A stretch of 64,000 nucleotides of DNA from contig NZ_SRRT01000008.1 of NCBI RefSeq assembly GCF_004784475.1, positions 310,001-374,000 of the forward strand. The letters run 5' to 3'. This stretch comes from Streptomyces bauhiniae (GTDB lineage Bacteria > Actinomycetota > Actinomycetes > Streptomycetales > Streptomycetaceae). Shown in pieces: positions 51,502-60,990 of the stretch (positions are counted from its first letter, which is position 1; the number at the start of each line of letters is the position of its first letter). Both the position numbers and the translations under genes were made by a program. The notes below the pieces were generated by a model. It was given only the letters and a program-made list of their open reading frames with translations, ran no database searches and was not told the origin of the DNA.

Positions 51502-54500
51502 CACGACCACCGCCCAAGAGGCCGCCCCGGCCGTCGCCGCGCCGGGGCGCCGCCCGCGACTGCCCCTACTGGGCCGCGCGTTCGGCGGCAATCCGCTGTT
51601 CCGCAACGCCTACGCGCTGATGCTGAACACCGGCATCTCCGCCGTCCTCGGTCTCGGCTTCTGGCTGGCGGCGGCACGCTACTACTCGGAGTCGGCGGTC
51701 GGGCAGGGCTCGGCCGCCATCGCCGCGATGAAGCTCCTGGCGGGGCTGACCGCGGTGACCCTGACCGGCGCCCTGGCCCGCTTCATCCCGGTCGCGGGAC
51801 GTGCCACCGCCCGGCTCATCTTCCGTACGTACGCCGGAAGTTCGCTGGTGGTGGCGGTGGCGGCGGGGGTGTTCCTGCTGACGCTGGACGTGTGGGGGCC
51901 GTCGTACCGGTTCCTGCACGGGCCGGTGAACGGGCTCGGGTTCCTCGCGGCGGTCGTCGCCTGGAACGTACTCACGCTTCAGGACGGGGTGCTGACCGGG
52001 CTGCGCAGCGCGCCGTGGGTGCCGGTGGGCAACACCGTGTTCTCGGCGGTGAAGCTGGGGCTGCTGGTGGCGTTCGCGGTGGCGGTCCCGACTGCCGGGG
52101 TGTTCGTCTCCTGGGTCGCGGCCATCGCCACCTCCGTACTCCCGCTGGGCTGGCTGGTGTTCCGGCGGCTGGTGCCCCGGCACACGGCGGCGACCGAGGG
52201 GCGGGCGCATCCGCCGACGCTGCGGGAGATCGGCCGCTTCCTGGCCGGCGACTACACCGGCTCGCTGTTCTCGCTGGGGGTGGTCTACCTCGTCCCGGTG
52301 ATCATCGCGTCGCAGGTCAGCGCCGAGGACAACGCGTACTTCTACATCACCACCACCATCGGCGGCACCACCAACCTGCTCGCCATCAACATGGGCGCCT
52401 CCCTCACCGTGGAGGGCTCGCACGACCCGGCGCGGCTGGCCGCCAACACCCGTGCGGCGCTGAAACGGATGGCCCGGATCATGCTGCCGGTCGCGGGTGT
52501 CCTCTTCGTCGGCGCCCCCTGGATTCTGGGCGTGTTCGGCGCGGGGTACGCGGACGCGGCGACCCCGCTGCTGCGCTGGTTCGCGGTCGGCGCGGTGCTG
52601 CGGGTGGTGATGGAGACGTACTTCGCGGTGCTCCGGGCACAGAGCCGGACCGCCGGACTCGCCTGGCTCCAGGGGCTGTTGTGCGTACTGGTACTGGCCC
52701 TGACGCTGCTGCTCCTGCCCCGGATGGGGCTGACCGGGGCGGGCGTCGCGGAGATCTGCAGCCTGGCGGTGATCGTGGCCGTCGCCGCGCCGCGCCTGTG
52801 GCAGGTGATCCGGCCCGGCCCGGTGACGGCGGCGCCGGACGGTGATCTGGCCGATCTGGGGTCGCGCGAGGCGACCCGGCCGGCGCCCTCCTGGGTCAAG
52901 GGGACGGAAGCGGTCGACCCGGCTCCGCCAGAAGAGAAGCAGGCGCCCGCCGAGCCACCCCCGCCCCGCCCCCGCCGCTCCCCCACCCGCACCGGTCTCG
53001 TCCTCGGCTGCCTCCTCCTCTCCGCGCTCCTCCTCTACTGGGTCCCCGCCCTCCGCCTCACCGACGCCGACCTCGACCGGATGGGCGGCCTGGGTCTCGT
53101 CTCGGTGCTGCCACTGACGACGCTGGCCGGTGCCGCGCTGCTGGTCACGGTGTTCGCCGCGCTGCTCAGGCTGCGCCGGGAGCACCGGACGCTGCTGCTG
53201 CTCACCCTGGTGGCGACGGTGTTCTCGCTGCACGCGCTGCCCGCCGTGATCGAGAGCGCGCCCAGGTTCCCCACGGCCTGGCAGCACCTGGGCTTCCTGG
53301 ACTACATCGACCGCACCGGCTCGACCGTGCCCGACCTGGACGCCCGCTGGAGCTGGCCGGGCTTCTTCGCGGTCACCGCGTTCGTCGCCCAGGCATGCGG
53401 GGTGTCCGACTTCACCGAGGTGATCCGCTGGTGGCCGACGGCGATCCAACTCGCCTATCTGGCACCGATGTTCCTGCTCGCCCGGTCGCTCCGGGCGAGC
53501 TGGCGGGCCCGGTGGGCCGGGGTGTGGCTGTTCGCGCTGAGCGGCTGGGTCGGGCAGGACTACTTCTCCCCGCAGGGCTTCACCTATCTGCTGTACCTGG
53601 TGTTCGTGGCGATCCTGCTGGTGTGGTTCCGGGCCCCGCACATGATCTGGTCCCGGCTGCGGCCCGGCGAGGCCGAGGTGGAGCCCACCGACCGGCGCCA
53701 ACGGGTCGTGCTGCTCCTGGTGTTGATCGCCCTGTTCCTGGCCTGCGTCCCGGCCCACCAGCTCACCCCGTTCGTGATGCTCGGCGTGCTCGCGGCCCTG
53801 GTGCTGCTGCGCCGGTGCGAACTGCGGGGCCTGCCGCTGCTGTTCGCGGTGGTGGTGGCGGTGTGGGTCGGCTTCATGGCGGAGCCGTACTGGTCGGGGC
53901 ACTTCGACGAGCTGTTCGGCGGCCTCGGCGGGGTCGGCGGCAATGTGTCGACCTCGGTCTCCGGCCGTATCGAGGGCGGGAGTTCGACCCACAAGCTGGT
54001 GCTGTACACCCGCGTGCTGCTGGCCGGCTCGGTGCTGGCGCTGGCCTGCTGGGGCTGGTGGCGGCGGCGCGCACACGGCTACCGCGAACGCTCCCTGCTG
54101 GTCCTCGCGTTCGTACCGTTCCTCGGCTTCGGCATGCAGTCGTACGGCGGCGAGATGGCGCTGCGCGTCTTCATGTTCGCGCTGCCGGGCGCGGCCCTGC
54201 TGGGGGCGCTCGCGCTGTTCCCGCGTACGGGGCAGCGGAACCGGGTGAACCTGGGCGCGCCGGCCGCGCTGCTCGCCGGGCTGCTGCTGATCGGCGGCTT
54301 CCTGGTGGCCCGCTGGGGCAACGAGCCGTTCGAGCGGACCCGGCCCGGCGAGGTCGCGGCGATGGACTGGGTGTACGCCCATGACGAGCCGACCGTACGG
54401 CTGCTGTGGCTGACCACGGACACGGTCAACGACGTGACTCCGGCGCTGGCCTGGGGCGCGCGGGACATGGAGCGGGTGACCTATGTGCCCACCCTCGCGC

Positions 54501-54973
54501 CCCCCGACCCGGTGCTGGTGTCCGGGCTGGTCAAGTCGCTGAAGGACGCGGGCCCGAACTCGTATCTGATCGTCAACGAGAGCCAGGTCCGCTATCTGGA
54601 GCTGGACGCGGGCTACCCGGCCTCCTGGGAGTCCCGGCTGACCCGCACGCTGGACGGCCGTGCGGAGCTGGCCAAGGTGCTGGTCAACGGGGACGCGACC
54701 GTGTACGCGCTGCGCGGCGGCGGGTCGGCGGCGGTGCCCGAGCCGGACCCGGGTCCGATCGGGCCGCAGATCACCTGGACGCCGTGGTCGGTGGTGGGCG
54801 CGCTGGCCGCCGGGGTGCTGATCCTGCTGCTGGCCGGCCGTGAGGTGCTCCGGGTGGCGGGCCGGCCGAGCGTGGGCCGGCTGCGGCGGCAGCAGAGCGC
54901 GTTCTGGTTCGCGCTGCCGCTGCTGGCGGTGGTGCTGGCCTCGCTGGTGCAGCGGTTCCTCACGATGAGCTGA
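51494..54973 (+). CDS. Fused MOP-type flippase and GT-C-like membrane glycosyltransferase
   Basis: 1159 aa. The N-terminal half (about 20-450) is a polysaccharide flippase of the MOP/Wzx type with about 12 helices (start NPLFRNAYALMLNTG). After a Pro/Glu/Arg-rich linker (about 453-503), about 650 residues form a second multi-helix protein. It has a large loop (WQHLGFLDYIDRTGSTVPDL), QDYFSPQGFTYLLYLVF, and a C-terminal extracytoplasmic domain, resembling GT-C enzymes of oligosaccharide polymerisation. GTG 51494 with GGAAGG upstream. I read it as a single fused translocation plus extension machine; no internal Shine-Dalgarno or stop is evident. Confidence 0.85.
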   Translation: MSDTTTAQEAAPAVAAPGRRPRLPLLGRAFGGNPLFRNAYALMLNTGISAVLGLGFWLAAARYYSESAVGQGSAAIAAMKLLAGLTAVTLTGALARFIPVAGRATARLIFRTYAGSSLVVAVAAGVFLLTLDVWGPSYRFLHGPVNGLGFLAAVVAWNVLTLQDGVLTGLRSAPWVPVGNTVFSAVKLGLLVAFAVAVPTAGVFVSWVAAIATSVLPLGWLVFRRLVPRHTAATEGRAHPPTLREIGRFLAGDYTGSLFSLGVVYLVPVIIASQVSAEDNAYFYITTTIGGTTNLLAINMGASLTVEGSHDPARLAANTRAALKRMARIMLPVAGVLFVGAPWILGVFGAGYADAATPLLRWFAVGAVLRVVMETYFAVLRAQSRTAGLAWLQGLLCVLVLALTLLLLPRMGLTGAGVAEICSLAVIVAVAAPRLWQVIRPGPVTAAPDGDLADLGSREATRPAPSWVKGTEAVDPAPPEEKQAPAEPPPPRPRRSPTRTGLVLGCLLLSALLLYWVPALRLTDADLDRMGGLGLVSVLPLTTLAGAALLVTVFAALLRLRREHRTLLLLTLVATVFSLHALPAVIESAPRFPTAWQHLGFLDYIDRTGSTVPDLDARWSWPGFFAVTAFVAQACGVSDFTEVIRWWPTAIQLAYLAPMFLLARSLRASWRARWAGVWLFALSGWVGQDYFSPQGFTYLLYLVFVAILLVWFRAPHMIWSRLRPGEAEVEPTDRRQRVVLLLVLIALFLACVPAHQLTPFVMLGVLAALVLLRRCELRGLPLLFAVVVAVWVGFMAEPYWSGHFDELFGGLGGVGGNVSTSVSGRIEGGSSTHKLVLYTRVLLAGSVLALACWGWWRRRAHGYRERSLLVLAFVPFLGFGMQSYGGEMALRVFMFALPGAALLGALALFPRTGQRNRVNLGAPAALLAGLLLIGGFLVARWGNEPFERTRPGEVAAMDWVYAHDEPTVRLLWLTTDTVNDVTPALAWGARDMERVTYVPTLAPPDPVLVSGLVKSLKDAGPNSYLIVNESQVRYLELDAGYPASWESRLTRTLDGRAELAKVLVNGDATVYALRGGGSAAVPEPDPGPIGPQITWTPWSVVGALAAGVLILLLAGREVLRVAGRPSVGRLRRQQSAFWFALPLLAVVLASLVQRFLTMS

Positions 54974-54988
54974 GGAGGCGCAAGTGGC

Positions 54989-56392
54989 TCAGCGGTCGAG
55001 CCACTTCACCTCGTAGCCGCGCATCCGGAACCGCTTGCCGTCGATGCGGGCGCTGACCGGGCGGTCCAGGGTGTTCACCACCAAGGCGGTGTCCCGGCTC
55101 GCCAGCACGCGAAGGCCGGGCGCGGCGGAGAGCTTCTCATACCGGGTGCCGGGCGGGAACGCCTTGCCGAAGCGGGAGATGAGGCCGTACATGGGCAGTG
55201 CGCGGCCGCCGTCGGCGTCCCCGGTCGGGGTCCACAGGCAGCCGGGGCAGTCGGCGCCGCTCTTCTTCTCCGGGTTCCAGTAGAAGCCGGAGTCGGCGCC
55301 GCCTTGGGCCATGGCGATCAGCCCGGTGGCGTGCACGGCGATCCGGCGGTCTTCGGACCAGCCCTCGCGCCGGTCCTGGGAGTCGGCGGGCTCCACGTAG
55401 TACTCGGCCCACCACAGCGGGAGGTCGTGTGTGCGCCCCCGCACCCACTCCCCCACGGCGGTGAACTTGGCGGTGGCGGCGAACTCGTCGGGGAGCAGCT
55501 CGTCATCGTTGGTGTAGCTGGAGCCGTCGACCACCACGAAGTCTGCGCCGGACTTGTGGGCGTTCCAGTAGTCGAAGGCGTCCAGTACCCGCTGGTCCAT
55601 GGCGCCCCAGGGCCCGCGCACCTGCGCCGAGGCGTGGTCGGCGCGGGGGTCGACGCTGTCCATGGGCAGGTAGGGACCGCCGACCATGTTGTCCGGGTCG
55701 GCCTTCTTCAGCGCCGCCCGCACCAGGTTGTACAGCTCGGTGTACCCCTCGTAGTCCCAGCGGCCCTCGCCTTCGTTCCAGAACCCCTTGAACTCGTTCC
55801 AGACGACGAAGTGCCGTACGTCGGGGTAGCGGCGGGCGACGGTGGCGGCGAGGTCGGCGAAGTCCTGGTAGTGCTCCGGGTCGGGCGCCCGCTCCAGCGA
55901 GCCCTGGCTCCAGTCGGTGGCACCGACACCGGCCTTGCCGCCCTTCATCCAGTCGGGGGCGCAGCACAGGGTGATGACGGGGGTGCCGCCGGAGGCGCGG
56001 ATGAAGTCGATACGGCGGTCCAGGGCGCCGAAGTCGTAGTGCCCCTTCACCGGTTCGGGGTTGTCGGCGCCCCAGCCCATCACGGCCTGGTCCTGCGGGA
56101 GTCCGCCGTCACCCTTCAGCAGCCGGGCCACGCGATCGCTGCCGCCACCCTGGTCGGCGCTGTACTGGGTGTGGGTGAAACCCCAGCCCACATCGGGGCG
56201 TACGGGTCCGGTGGGGGCGGCGGGCGTGCCGTGCGCCCGGGCGCCGTCGCGGGTGGTGCCGCTTGTGTCGGCGCCGCGTCCGGGGAGGGTGTTCAGGAGG
56301 GTCACCAGCAGGGCCAGCGCGGTCACGCACACGCCGAGCAGGGCGGTGAGCCGCCACCGCTGTGCCCCCGTGTACCACCGATGACTGCCCAT
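54989..56392 (-). CDS. Membrane-anchored GH39-like glycosidase
   Basis: 467-aa enzyme with a signal-anchor (about 10-35, ALLGVCVTALALLVTLLNTL) and a TIM-barrel with two Glu residues at WNEF (Glu200, acid/base) and WWAEYY (Glu330, nucleophile), the clan GH-A arrangement of GH39/GH5 type. Substrate unknown; xylan or the cluster's own polysaccharide are candidates. ATG 56392 with GGAG. Converges on the flippase gene with a 15-nt gap, no clear hairpin, suggesting it belongs functionally to the same locus. Confidence 0.85.
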   Translation of the reverse strand: MGSHRWYTGAQRWRLTALLGVCVTALALLVTLLNTLPGRGADTSGTTRDGARAHGTPAAPTGPVRPDVGWGFTHTQYSADQGGGSDRVARLLKGDGGLPQDQAVMGWGADNPEPVKGHYDFGALDRRIDFIRASGGTPVITLCCAPDWMKGGKAGVGATDWSQGSLERAPDPEHYQDFADLAATVARRYPDVRHFVVWNEFKGFWNEGEGRWDYEGYTELYNLVRAALKKADPDNMVGGPYLPMDSVDPRADHASAQVRGPWGAMDQRVLDAFDYWNAHKSGADFVVVDGSSYTNDDELLPDEFAATAKFTAVGEWVRGRTHDLPLWWAEYYVEPADSQDRREGWSEDRRIAVHATGLIAMAQGGADSGFYWNPEKKSGADCPGCLWTPTGDADGGRALPMYGLISRFGKAFPPGTRYEKLSAAPGLRVLASRDTALVVNTLDRPVSARIDGKRFRMRGYEVKWLDR

Positions 56393-56502
56393 CAGCTCCA
56401 CAGTAACGGCGGAAACCCGGCGTCGGACGCGAGTTGGGAACACCTGGGGACAAGCGGCGGAATTGCCGTGCGCGCGGTGCGCCGGTGCCCGATCATGGCG
56501 GC

Positions 56503-57621
56503 ATGTCTGTGAACCCGCGGAACCCGCACGACGCGCTGCCGATCCGGCTGAACGTCGACGACTCCGACTCGCCCTCCGACGTCGTCGACGCGTTGTTCCT
56601 CGGCCGTTTCGCCACGGGTGAGCAGCCGTACGCGCACGCGGCCAACATCGACCGGGTCCGCTCCGAGGCGACCCTGCTGCCCGACGGCGCGCGGGTGCTG
56701 CGGGTGGCCCGCGACGAGGACCGCAGCGCGACCCTCGCGGAGGGCGACGGCTGGACCTTGCTGGTCTCCCGCTGGAACCGGGGCGCGGACGTCACGGTGA
56801 CCGCCACCACGGCCGAGCTGGCCAAAGAGGTGCTGGGCCGGGCCACGGACGGCGCGGCCGACGAGCCCGCCCCGCAGCCGGACAACGTCACGATGGGCTT
56901 CTGGTACGTCTCGCCCCGGCGCGGTCCGCACCGCACCACCCGGCAGATCTCGGCCGGCACCTGGGAGGAGGTGCGGTCCAACTACACCGCGCCGGTGGCC
57001 CAGGCGATGGACCGGCTGATGAAGACGACGCCGGAGGACATCGCGGGCCGGCTCCTGCTGCTGCACGGCCCGCCGGGCACCGGCAAGACCTCCGCGCTGC
57101 GCACGCTGGCCCGGTCCTGGCGGGAGTGGTGCCAGGTGGACTGCGTACTGGACCCGGAGCGGCTCTTCTCCGACGTGGGCTATCTGATGGACATCGCGAT
57201 CGGCGAGGAGGACGGCACCGGCAAGGGCCGCTGGCGGCTGCTCCTGCTGGAGGACTGCGACGAGCTGATCCGGGGCGAGGCCCGGCACACCGCGGGCCAG
57301 GCGCTGTCCCGGCTGCTGAACCTGACCGACGGGCTGCTGGGCCAGGGCCGCAACGTCCTGGTGGGGGTCACCACCAACGAGGACCTGGAGCGGCTGCACC
57401 CGGCCGTGGTCCGCCCCGGCCGCTGTCTGGCCCGGATCGAGGTGGGCCCGCTGACCCGCCCGGAGGCGGTGAGCTGGCTCGGCGACCAGGCCCCGGAGCT
57501 GGGGAACGAGCTGGGCCGGGACGGCTCGACACTGGCCGAGCTGTACGCGCTGCGCCGGGGTACGGCGCCGACGTCGGTACCGGGGGCGCGGGACGGGGCG
57601 GACGCGGGGCTGTACCTCTAA
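56503..57621 (+). CDS. AAA ATPase with DUF5925 domain
   Basis: 372-aa protein. N-terminal DUF5925 region (about 10-150, NVDDSDSPSDVVDALFLGRFATGEQPY) then AAA module with Walker A HGPPGTGKTS (Lys195) and Walker B LLLLEDCDEL, sensor-like VTTNEDLERLHPAVVRPGR. Function unknown; the ATPase domain is related to spastin/FtsH-type modules. ATG 56503 (in-frame 56434 alternative). Confidence 0.87.
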   Translation: MSVNPRNPHDALPIRLNVDDSDSPSDVVDALFLGRFATGEQPYAHAANIDRVRSEATLLPDGARVLRVARDEDRSATLAEGDGWTLLVSRWNRGADVTVTATTAELAKEVLGRATDGAADEPAPQPDNVTMGFWYVSPRRGPHRTTRQISAGTWEEVRSNYTAPVAQAMDRLMKTTPEDIAGRLLLLHGPPGTGKTSALRTLARSWREWCQVDCVLDPERLFSDVGYLMDIAIGEEDGTGKGRWRLLLLEDCDELIRGEARHTAGQALSRLLNLTDGLLGQGRNVLVGVTTNEDLERLHPAVVRPGRCLARIEVGPLTRPEAVSWLGDQAPELGNELGRDGSTLAELYALRRGTAPTSVPGARDGADAGLYL

Positions 57622-57710
57622 CCGCGCGGGCCCGCATTCCGGGTTGGGCCGTTCCGGTGGGCGCGGTCGGTCCGCCCGCCCGGCCCGCGCGCGGATGTTT
57701 TCATGGACGT

Positions 57711-58481
57711 ATGACCCTGTTCGTCGGTACGTCGGGGTGGCAGTACAAGAGCTGGCGGGGCGTGCTGTACCCGGCGGGCGTGCCGGTGCGCCGGTGGCTG
57801 GAGGAGTACGCGGAACACTTCGCCACGGTGGAGCTGAACAACGCGTTCTACCGGCTGCCGTCCCGCGAGAACTTCGAGGCGTGGCGGGACCGGCTGCCCG
57901 AGGGCTTCGTGGTGGCGGTGAAGGCGAGCCGCTATCTGACCCACATCAAGCGGCTGCGGGACCCCGAGGAGCCGGTGCACCGGCTGATGAGCCATGCCGA
58001 GGGGCTGGGCAAGGACCTGGGCCCGGTGCTGCTCCAGCTCCCGCCGACCCTGCGCGCGGACCCCCCGCTGCTGGACGCCTGCCTGGCCTGCTTCCCGGCG
58101 AAGACGCGGGTGGCGGTCGAACCGCGCCACGACTCCTGGTGGACGGCGCAGACCCGTGAGGTACTCGAAGCGCGGAAGGCCGCTCTGTGCTGGGCGGACG
58201 AGCTGGGCCGCCCGGCCGGCCCGCTGTGGCGCACCGCCGACTGGGGCTACGTCCGCTTCCACCGCGGCCGCGCCAAGCCCTGGCCCCGCTACGGCACCCA
58301 GGCCCTCCACACCTGGGTCGACCGCATCGCCACCACCTGGCCGGAGGGCCAGGACGTCTACGCCTACTTCAACAACGACCCCAGGGGCGCGGCGGTGAAG
58401 GACGCGGCGGAGTTCGGCAAGCTGGCCCGCCAGGCGGGGCTGGAGGTGACGCGGACCCCGGAGCCGTGGGCGCGGCGGTGA
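57711..58481 (+). CDS. DUF72 family protein
   Basis: 256-aa TIM-barrel protein of the DUF72 family. Diagnostic residues GTSGWQYKSWRGVLYP, VELNNAFYRLPSRENFEAWRDRLPEGF, AVEPRHDSWW and YAYFNNDPRGAAV match. Function unknown in the literature as I know it. ATG 57711, with another ATG just upstream out of frame. Ends 7 nt before the convergent GntR-like gene. Confidence 0.92.
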   Translation: MTLFVGTSGWQYKSWRGVLYPAGVPVRRWLEEYAEHFATVELNNAFYRLPSRENFEAWRDRLPEGFVVAVKASRYLTHIKRLRDPEEPVHRLMSHAEGLGKDLGPVLLQLPPTLRADPPLLDACLACFPAKTRVAVEPRHDSWWTAQTREVLEARKAALCWADELGRPAGPLWRTADWGYVRFHRGRAKPWPRYGTQALHTWVDRIATTWPEGQDVYAYFNNDPRGAAVKDAAEFGKLARQAGLEVTRTPEPWARR

Positions 58482-58488
58482 GCGCCGG

Positions 58489-58854
58489 TCAGTCGGTGCC
58501 GTAGGCGGCGCGCAGGGCGTCGCGGACCGTGGCCATGGCGGTGTCGTGGTCCAGGCCGAGGCGGCGGGCGCGTTCCGCGTACGTTTGGGCGGCGGTGCTG
58601 GCCTCGCGGGTGGCGGCGGGGGCAGCGATGTAGGTGCCGTTGCGGCCGCGGGTCTCGATCACGCCGTCCGCCTCCAGCGCCCGGTACGCCTTGGCGACGG
58701 TGTTCACGGCGAGGCCGAGGGACTCCGCGAGGCCGCGCACGGTGGGCAGCCGGTACCCGGCCGGGAGCGCGCCCGCCCGCGCCTGCTCGGAGATCTGCGC
58801 CCGGACCTGCTCGTACGGCGGCGCGCTGTCATCAATGTGGATCTTCAGGCTCAC
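58489..58854 (-). CDS. GntR-family regulator, YtrA subfamily
   Basis: 121-aa compact regulator: winged helix (about 10-75, YRLPTVRGLAESLGLAVNTVAKAYRALEADG) and a 45-residue helical dimerisation tail, the size typical of YtrA. YtrA proteins often govern ABC transporters, but none is adjacent. GTG start 58854. Confidence 0.9.
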   Translation of the reverse strand: MSLKIHIDDSAPPYEQVRAQISEQARAGALPAGYRLPTVRGLAESLGLAVNTVAKAYRALEADGVIETRGRNGTYIAAPAATREASTAAQTYAERARRLGLDHDTAMATVRDALRAAYGTD

Positions 58855-58925
58855 AGGGCCGATTCTCCCGCACCAGCCGGAAAATGAGAGGCACTCCGGC
58901 GGCCCCGCCCGTACGGTGCCTGCTC

Positions 58926-59855
58926 ATGACCGTACTCGTGCGCGATCTGCGCCCCGACGTGCCGGCCGACACCGAGGGCTTCGCCCGCGTCCGACGGCTG
59001 GCCCTGCCCTACATCCTGTTCACCCCCGAGTCGGTACGCCATGTCCTCACCCGGAGCCACCCGGCCGCGCGGTTCCGCTCGCTGGTCGCGGAGGAGGACG
59101 GCGAGGTGATCGGCACGGCGCAGGTGGCGCTGGCGCACGAGAGCACGGAGCCGGGGCAGGCGTACCTCAACGTCCATGTCCACCCGGAGCACACCGGCCG
59201 GGGTGCGGGGCATCTGCTGGTGGCCACCGCCGAGGAGTACCTCGCCTCGCTGGGCGCCACCCGGCTGTACTCCTGGGTGCTGGACGAGCCCGCCAGCGTG
59301 CGCTTCGCCGAACGGCACGGTTACCGCGCCGGCCGTCCCGCCCGCTTCCTCCGCCTCGACCTGGCGCACGGCACCCTCCCGCCGCTGCCGGAGACCCCGG
59401 CCGGGGTGGAACTGCGCACGGCCGCCGACTTCGCGGCCGACCCGCGCCCGCTGTTCGAGCTGGACGCCGAGACCGTGGCCGACGAGCCCGGCGAGGTCAC
59501 GCTCGCCTACGCCGACTACGAGGCGTGGCTGGCGGAGACCTGGGAGCACCCGCTGCTGGACTTGGACCTGACCGTCGTGGCGGTGGTGGACGGCCGTCCC
59601 GTCGCCTTCACCGTGGCCTACTCCGACGGCACCACCCGCTATTTCACCGCCATGACCGGTACCTCGCGCGCCCACCGGGGCCGGGGCCTGGCCAAGCTTG
59701 CCAAGCTGCACTCGCTGCACCGGGCGCGCGCGGCCGGCCACACCGAGGCGTTCACCGGGAACGACGCGGGCAACGGCCCGATGATCGCCATCAACAAGTG
59801 GCTCGGCTACGAGTTCTGCGCCACGGAGGTGCGGTATGTCCGCGAACTCGGCTGA
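58926..59855 (+). CDS. Tandem GNAT acetyltransferase
   Basis: 309-aa protein with two GNAT folds (about 5-155 and 165-309). The first has HPEHTGRGAGHLLVATAEEYL with an R/Q-x2-G-x-G/A-like site (GRGAG). The second has TGTSRAHRGRGLAKLAKLHSLHRARAAGHTEAFT, again with HRGRGLA. A mycothiol-synthase-like double arrangement, but the sequence does not match MshD motifs well; substrate unknown. ATG 58926 (58884 possible). Overlaps the DUF402 gene by 20 bp. Confidence 0.85.
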   Translation: MTVLVRDLRPDVPADTEGFARVRRLALPYILFTPESVRHVLTRSHPAARFRSLVAEEDGEVIGTAQVALAHESTEPGQAYLNVHVHPEHTGRGAGHLLVATAEEYLASLGATRLYSWVLDEPASVRFAERHGYRAGRPARFLRLDLAHGTLPPLPETPAGVELRTAADFAADPRPLFELDAETVADEPGEVTLAYADYEAWLAETWEHPLLDLDLTVVAVVDGRPVAFTVAYSDGTTRYFTAMTGTSRAHRGRGLAKLAKLHSLHRARAAGHTEAFTGNDAGNGPMIAINKWLGYEFCATEVRYVRELG

Positions 59856-60333
59856 CACATCGGGCGAGTTGGAGGTCGTCCTCGTCAAGGCGGGTCGTAC
59901 GAAGATCCGTTACCCGGCAACCCTGCTCGCGGACGACGGCACCCGTGTCTCGGTGCGCGCCCCCTGGGCGGGCGAGGGTGTACGGGACTTCGGGTTCGTG
60001 CGCTTCGAGCCGGGCGACCTCTTCACCGAGCACTACTGGCGGGACCGCTGGTACGCGGTGAAGGAGGTCCGCGCGCAGGACGGCACCCTGAAGGGCTGGT
60101 ACTGCGACATCACCCGGCCCGCCGTCCGGTCCGGCGCCGAGCTGGTCGTGGAGGACCTCGACCTGGACCTCTGGGTCTCCGGCGACGGCAAGGACGTACT
60201 CCAACTGGACGAGGACGAGTTCGCCGCGAGCGGGCTGGCGGAGCGGGACCCGGAGGCTGCGGCCGCCGCCCGGTCCGCGCTGGACGAACTGGCGGCGCTG
60301 GCCCGCGCGGAGGGGCTCACGGGTCTGGTCTGA
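59836..60333 (+). CDS. DUF402 family protein (Ntdp/FomD-like)
   Basis: 165-aa protein with the DUF402 core WYAVKEVRAQ, WYCDITRPAVRSG, DLDLDLWVSGDGKDVLQLDEDEF (split), in which conserved Asp/Lys residues bind metal and nucleotide. Family members hydrolyse nucleoside di/triphosphates or CMP-phosphonate conjugates. ATG 59836 with GGAGG inside the preceding gene, overlapping it by 20 bp, so translationally coupled to the GNAT protein. Confidence 0.87.
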   Translation: MSANSADTSGELEVVLVKAGRTKIRYPATLLADDGTRVSVRAPWAGEGVRDFGFVRFEPGDLFTEHYWRDRWYAVKEVRAQDGTLKGWYCDITRPAVRSGAELVVEDLDLDLWVSGDGKDVLQLDEDEFAASGLAERDPEAAAAARSALDELAALARAEGLTGLV

Positions 60334-60336
60334 GCC

Positions 60337-60951
60337 TCAGATCTCGGCCAGCACCGCGTACCGCTCGTCGGTGACGGTCTTGCCCCACAGCAGCGGGTCG
60401 TCGGACAGCGGCTCCACCCGTATCCGCCCGGCGAGCGGCGCCAGCAGGCCGGTGACCTCGTCGACGGGCATCCCGACCGGGGAGAGGCTCCCCCAGACGC
60501 CCTCGACCAGCACGAACCGGCCGCCGGGGCGCAGCAGGGTGCGCCAGTGGCGCAGCACCTCGGCGGGGCGGGGCAGCGTCCACAGCACGTGCCGGACGAG
60601 GATCACGTCGTAGCCCTCCTCCACCACCGGCGGTATCGCGGCGTCCCCGCACAGGACCCGCGCGTCTTGCCCGGCGAGCTTGGCGCGGGCCCGCTCGACC
60701 ATGGCCGGGGAGGCGTCGACCCCGGTCACCCGGTGCCCCTGCTCGGCGGCGAGCAGCGCGAGGCTTCCGGTGCCGCAGCCGAGGTCGAGGACGTCCGAGG
60801 GCTGATCGGGCAGCCAGCCCCGCAGCCGCCCGGCCCATGCGGCCCGTGTCTCGGGCGCGCGCAGGCCGTGGTCCGGTTCGTCGTCGAAGCCGGGGGCCTG
60901 GGCGTCCCAGTCCACGTCCGTCCCGGCGGTCCACTCGCTCGCGTCACTCAT
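60337..60951 (-). CDS. Class I SAM-dependent methyltransferase
   Basis: 204-aa Methyltransf_11/25-type enzyme. Motif I LDLGCGTGSLAL (55-66), acidic GVDAS for ribose binding and post-motif LRPGGRFVLVEG are intact. Substrate unknown. ATG 60951. Followed on the opposite strand by DUF402 with a 3-nt gap. Confidence 0.9.
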   Translation of the reverse strand: MSDASEWTAGTDVDWDAQAPGFDDEPDHGLRAPETRAAWAGRLRGWLPDQPSDVLDLGCGTGSLALLAAEQGHRVTGVDASPAMVERARAKLAGQDARVLCGDAAIPPVVEEGYDVILVRHVLWTLPRPAEVLRHWRTLLRPGGRFVLVEGVWGSLSPVGMPVDEVTGLLAPLAGRIRVEPLSDDPLLWGKTVTDERYAVLAEI

Positions 60952-60990
60952 ACGGCAAGCGTGCCATCCACCACTGACAATCAGGTTCCG

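Noticed and set aside
51566..54382. 938-aa antisense frame over the flippase fusion
   Set aside because: Low-complexity antisense translation; the + strand frame has clear membrane topology.
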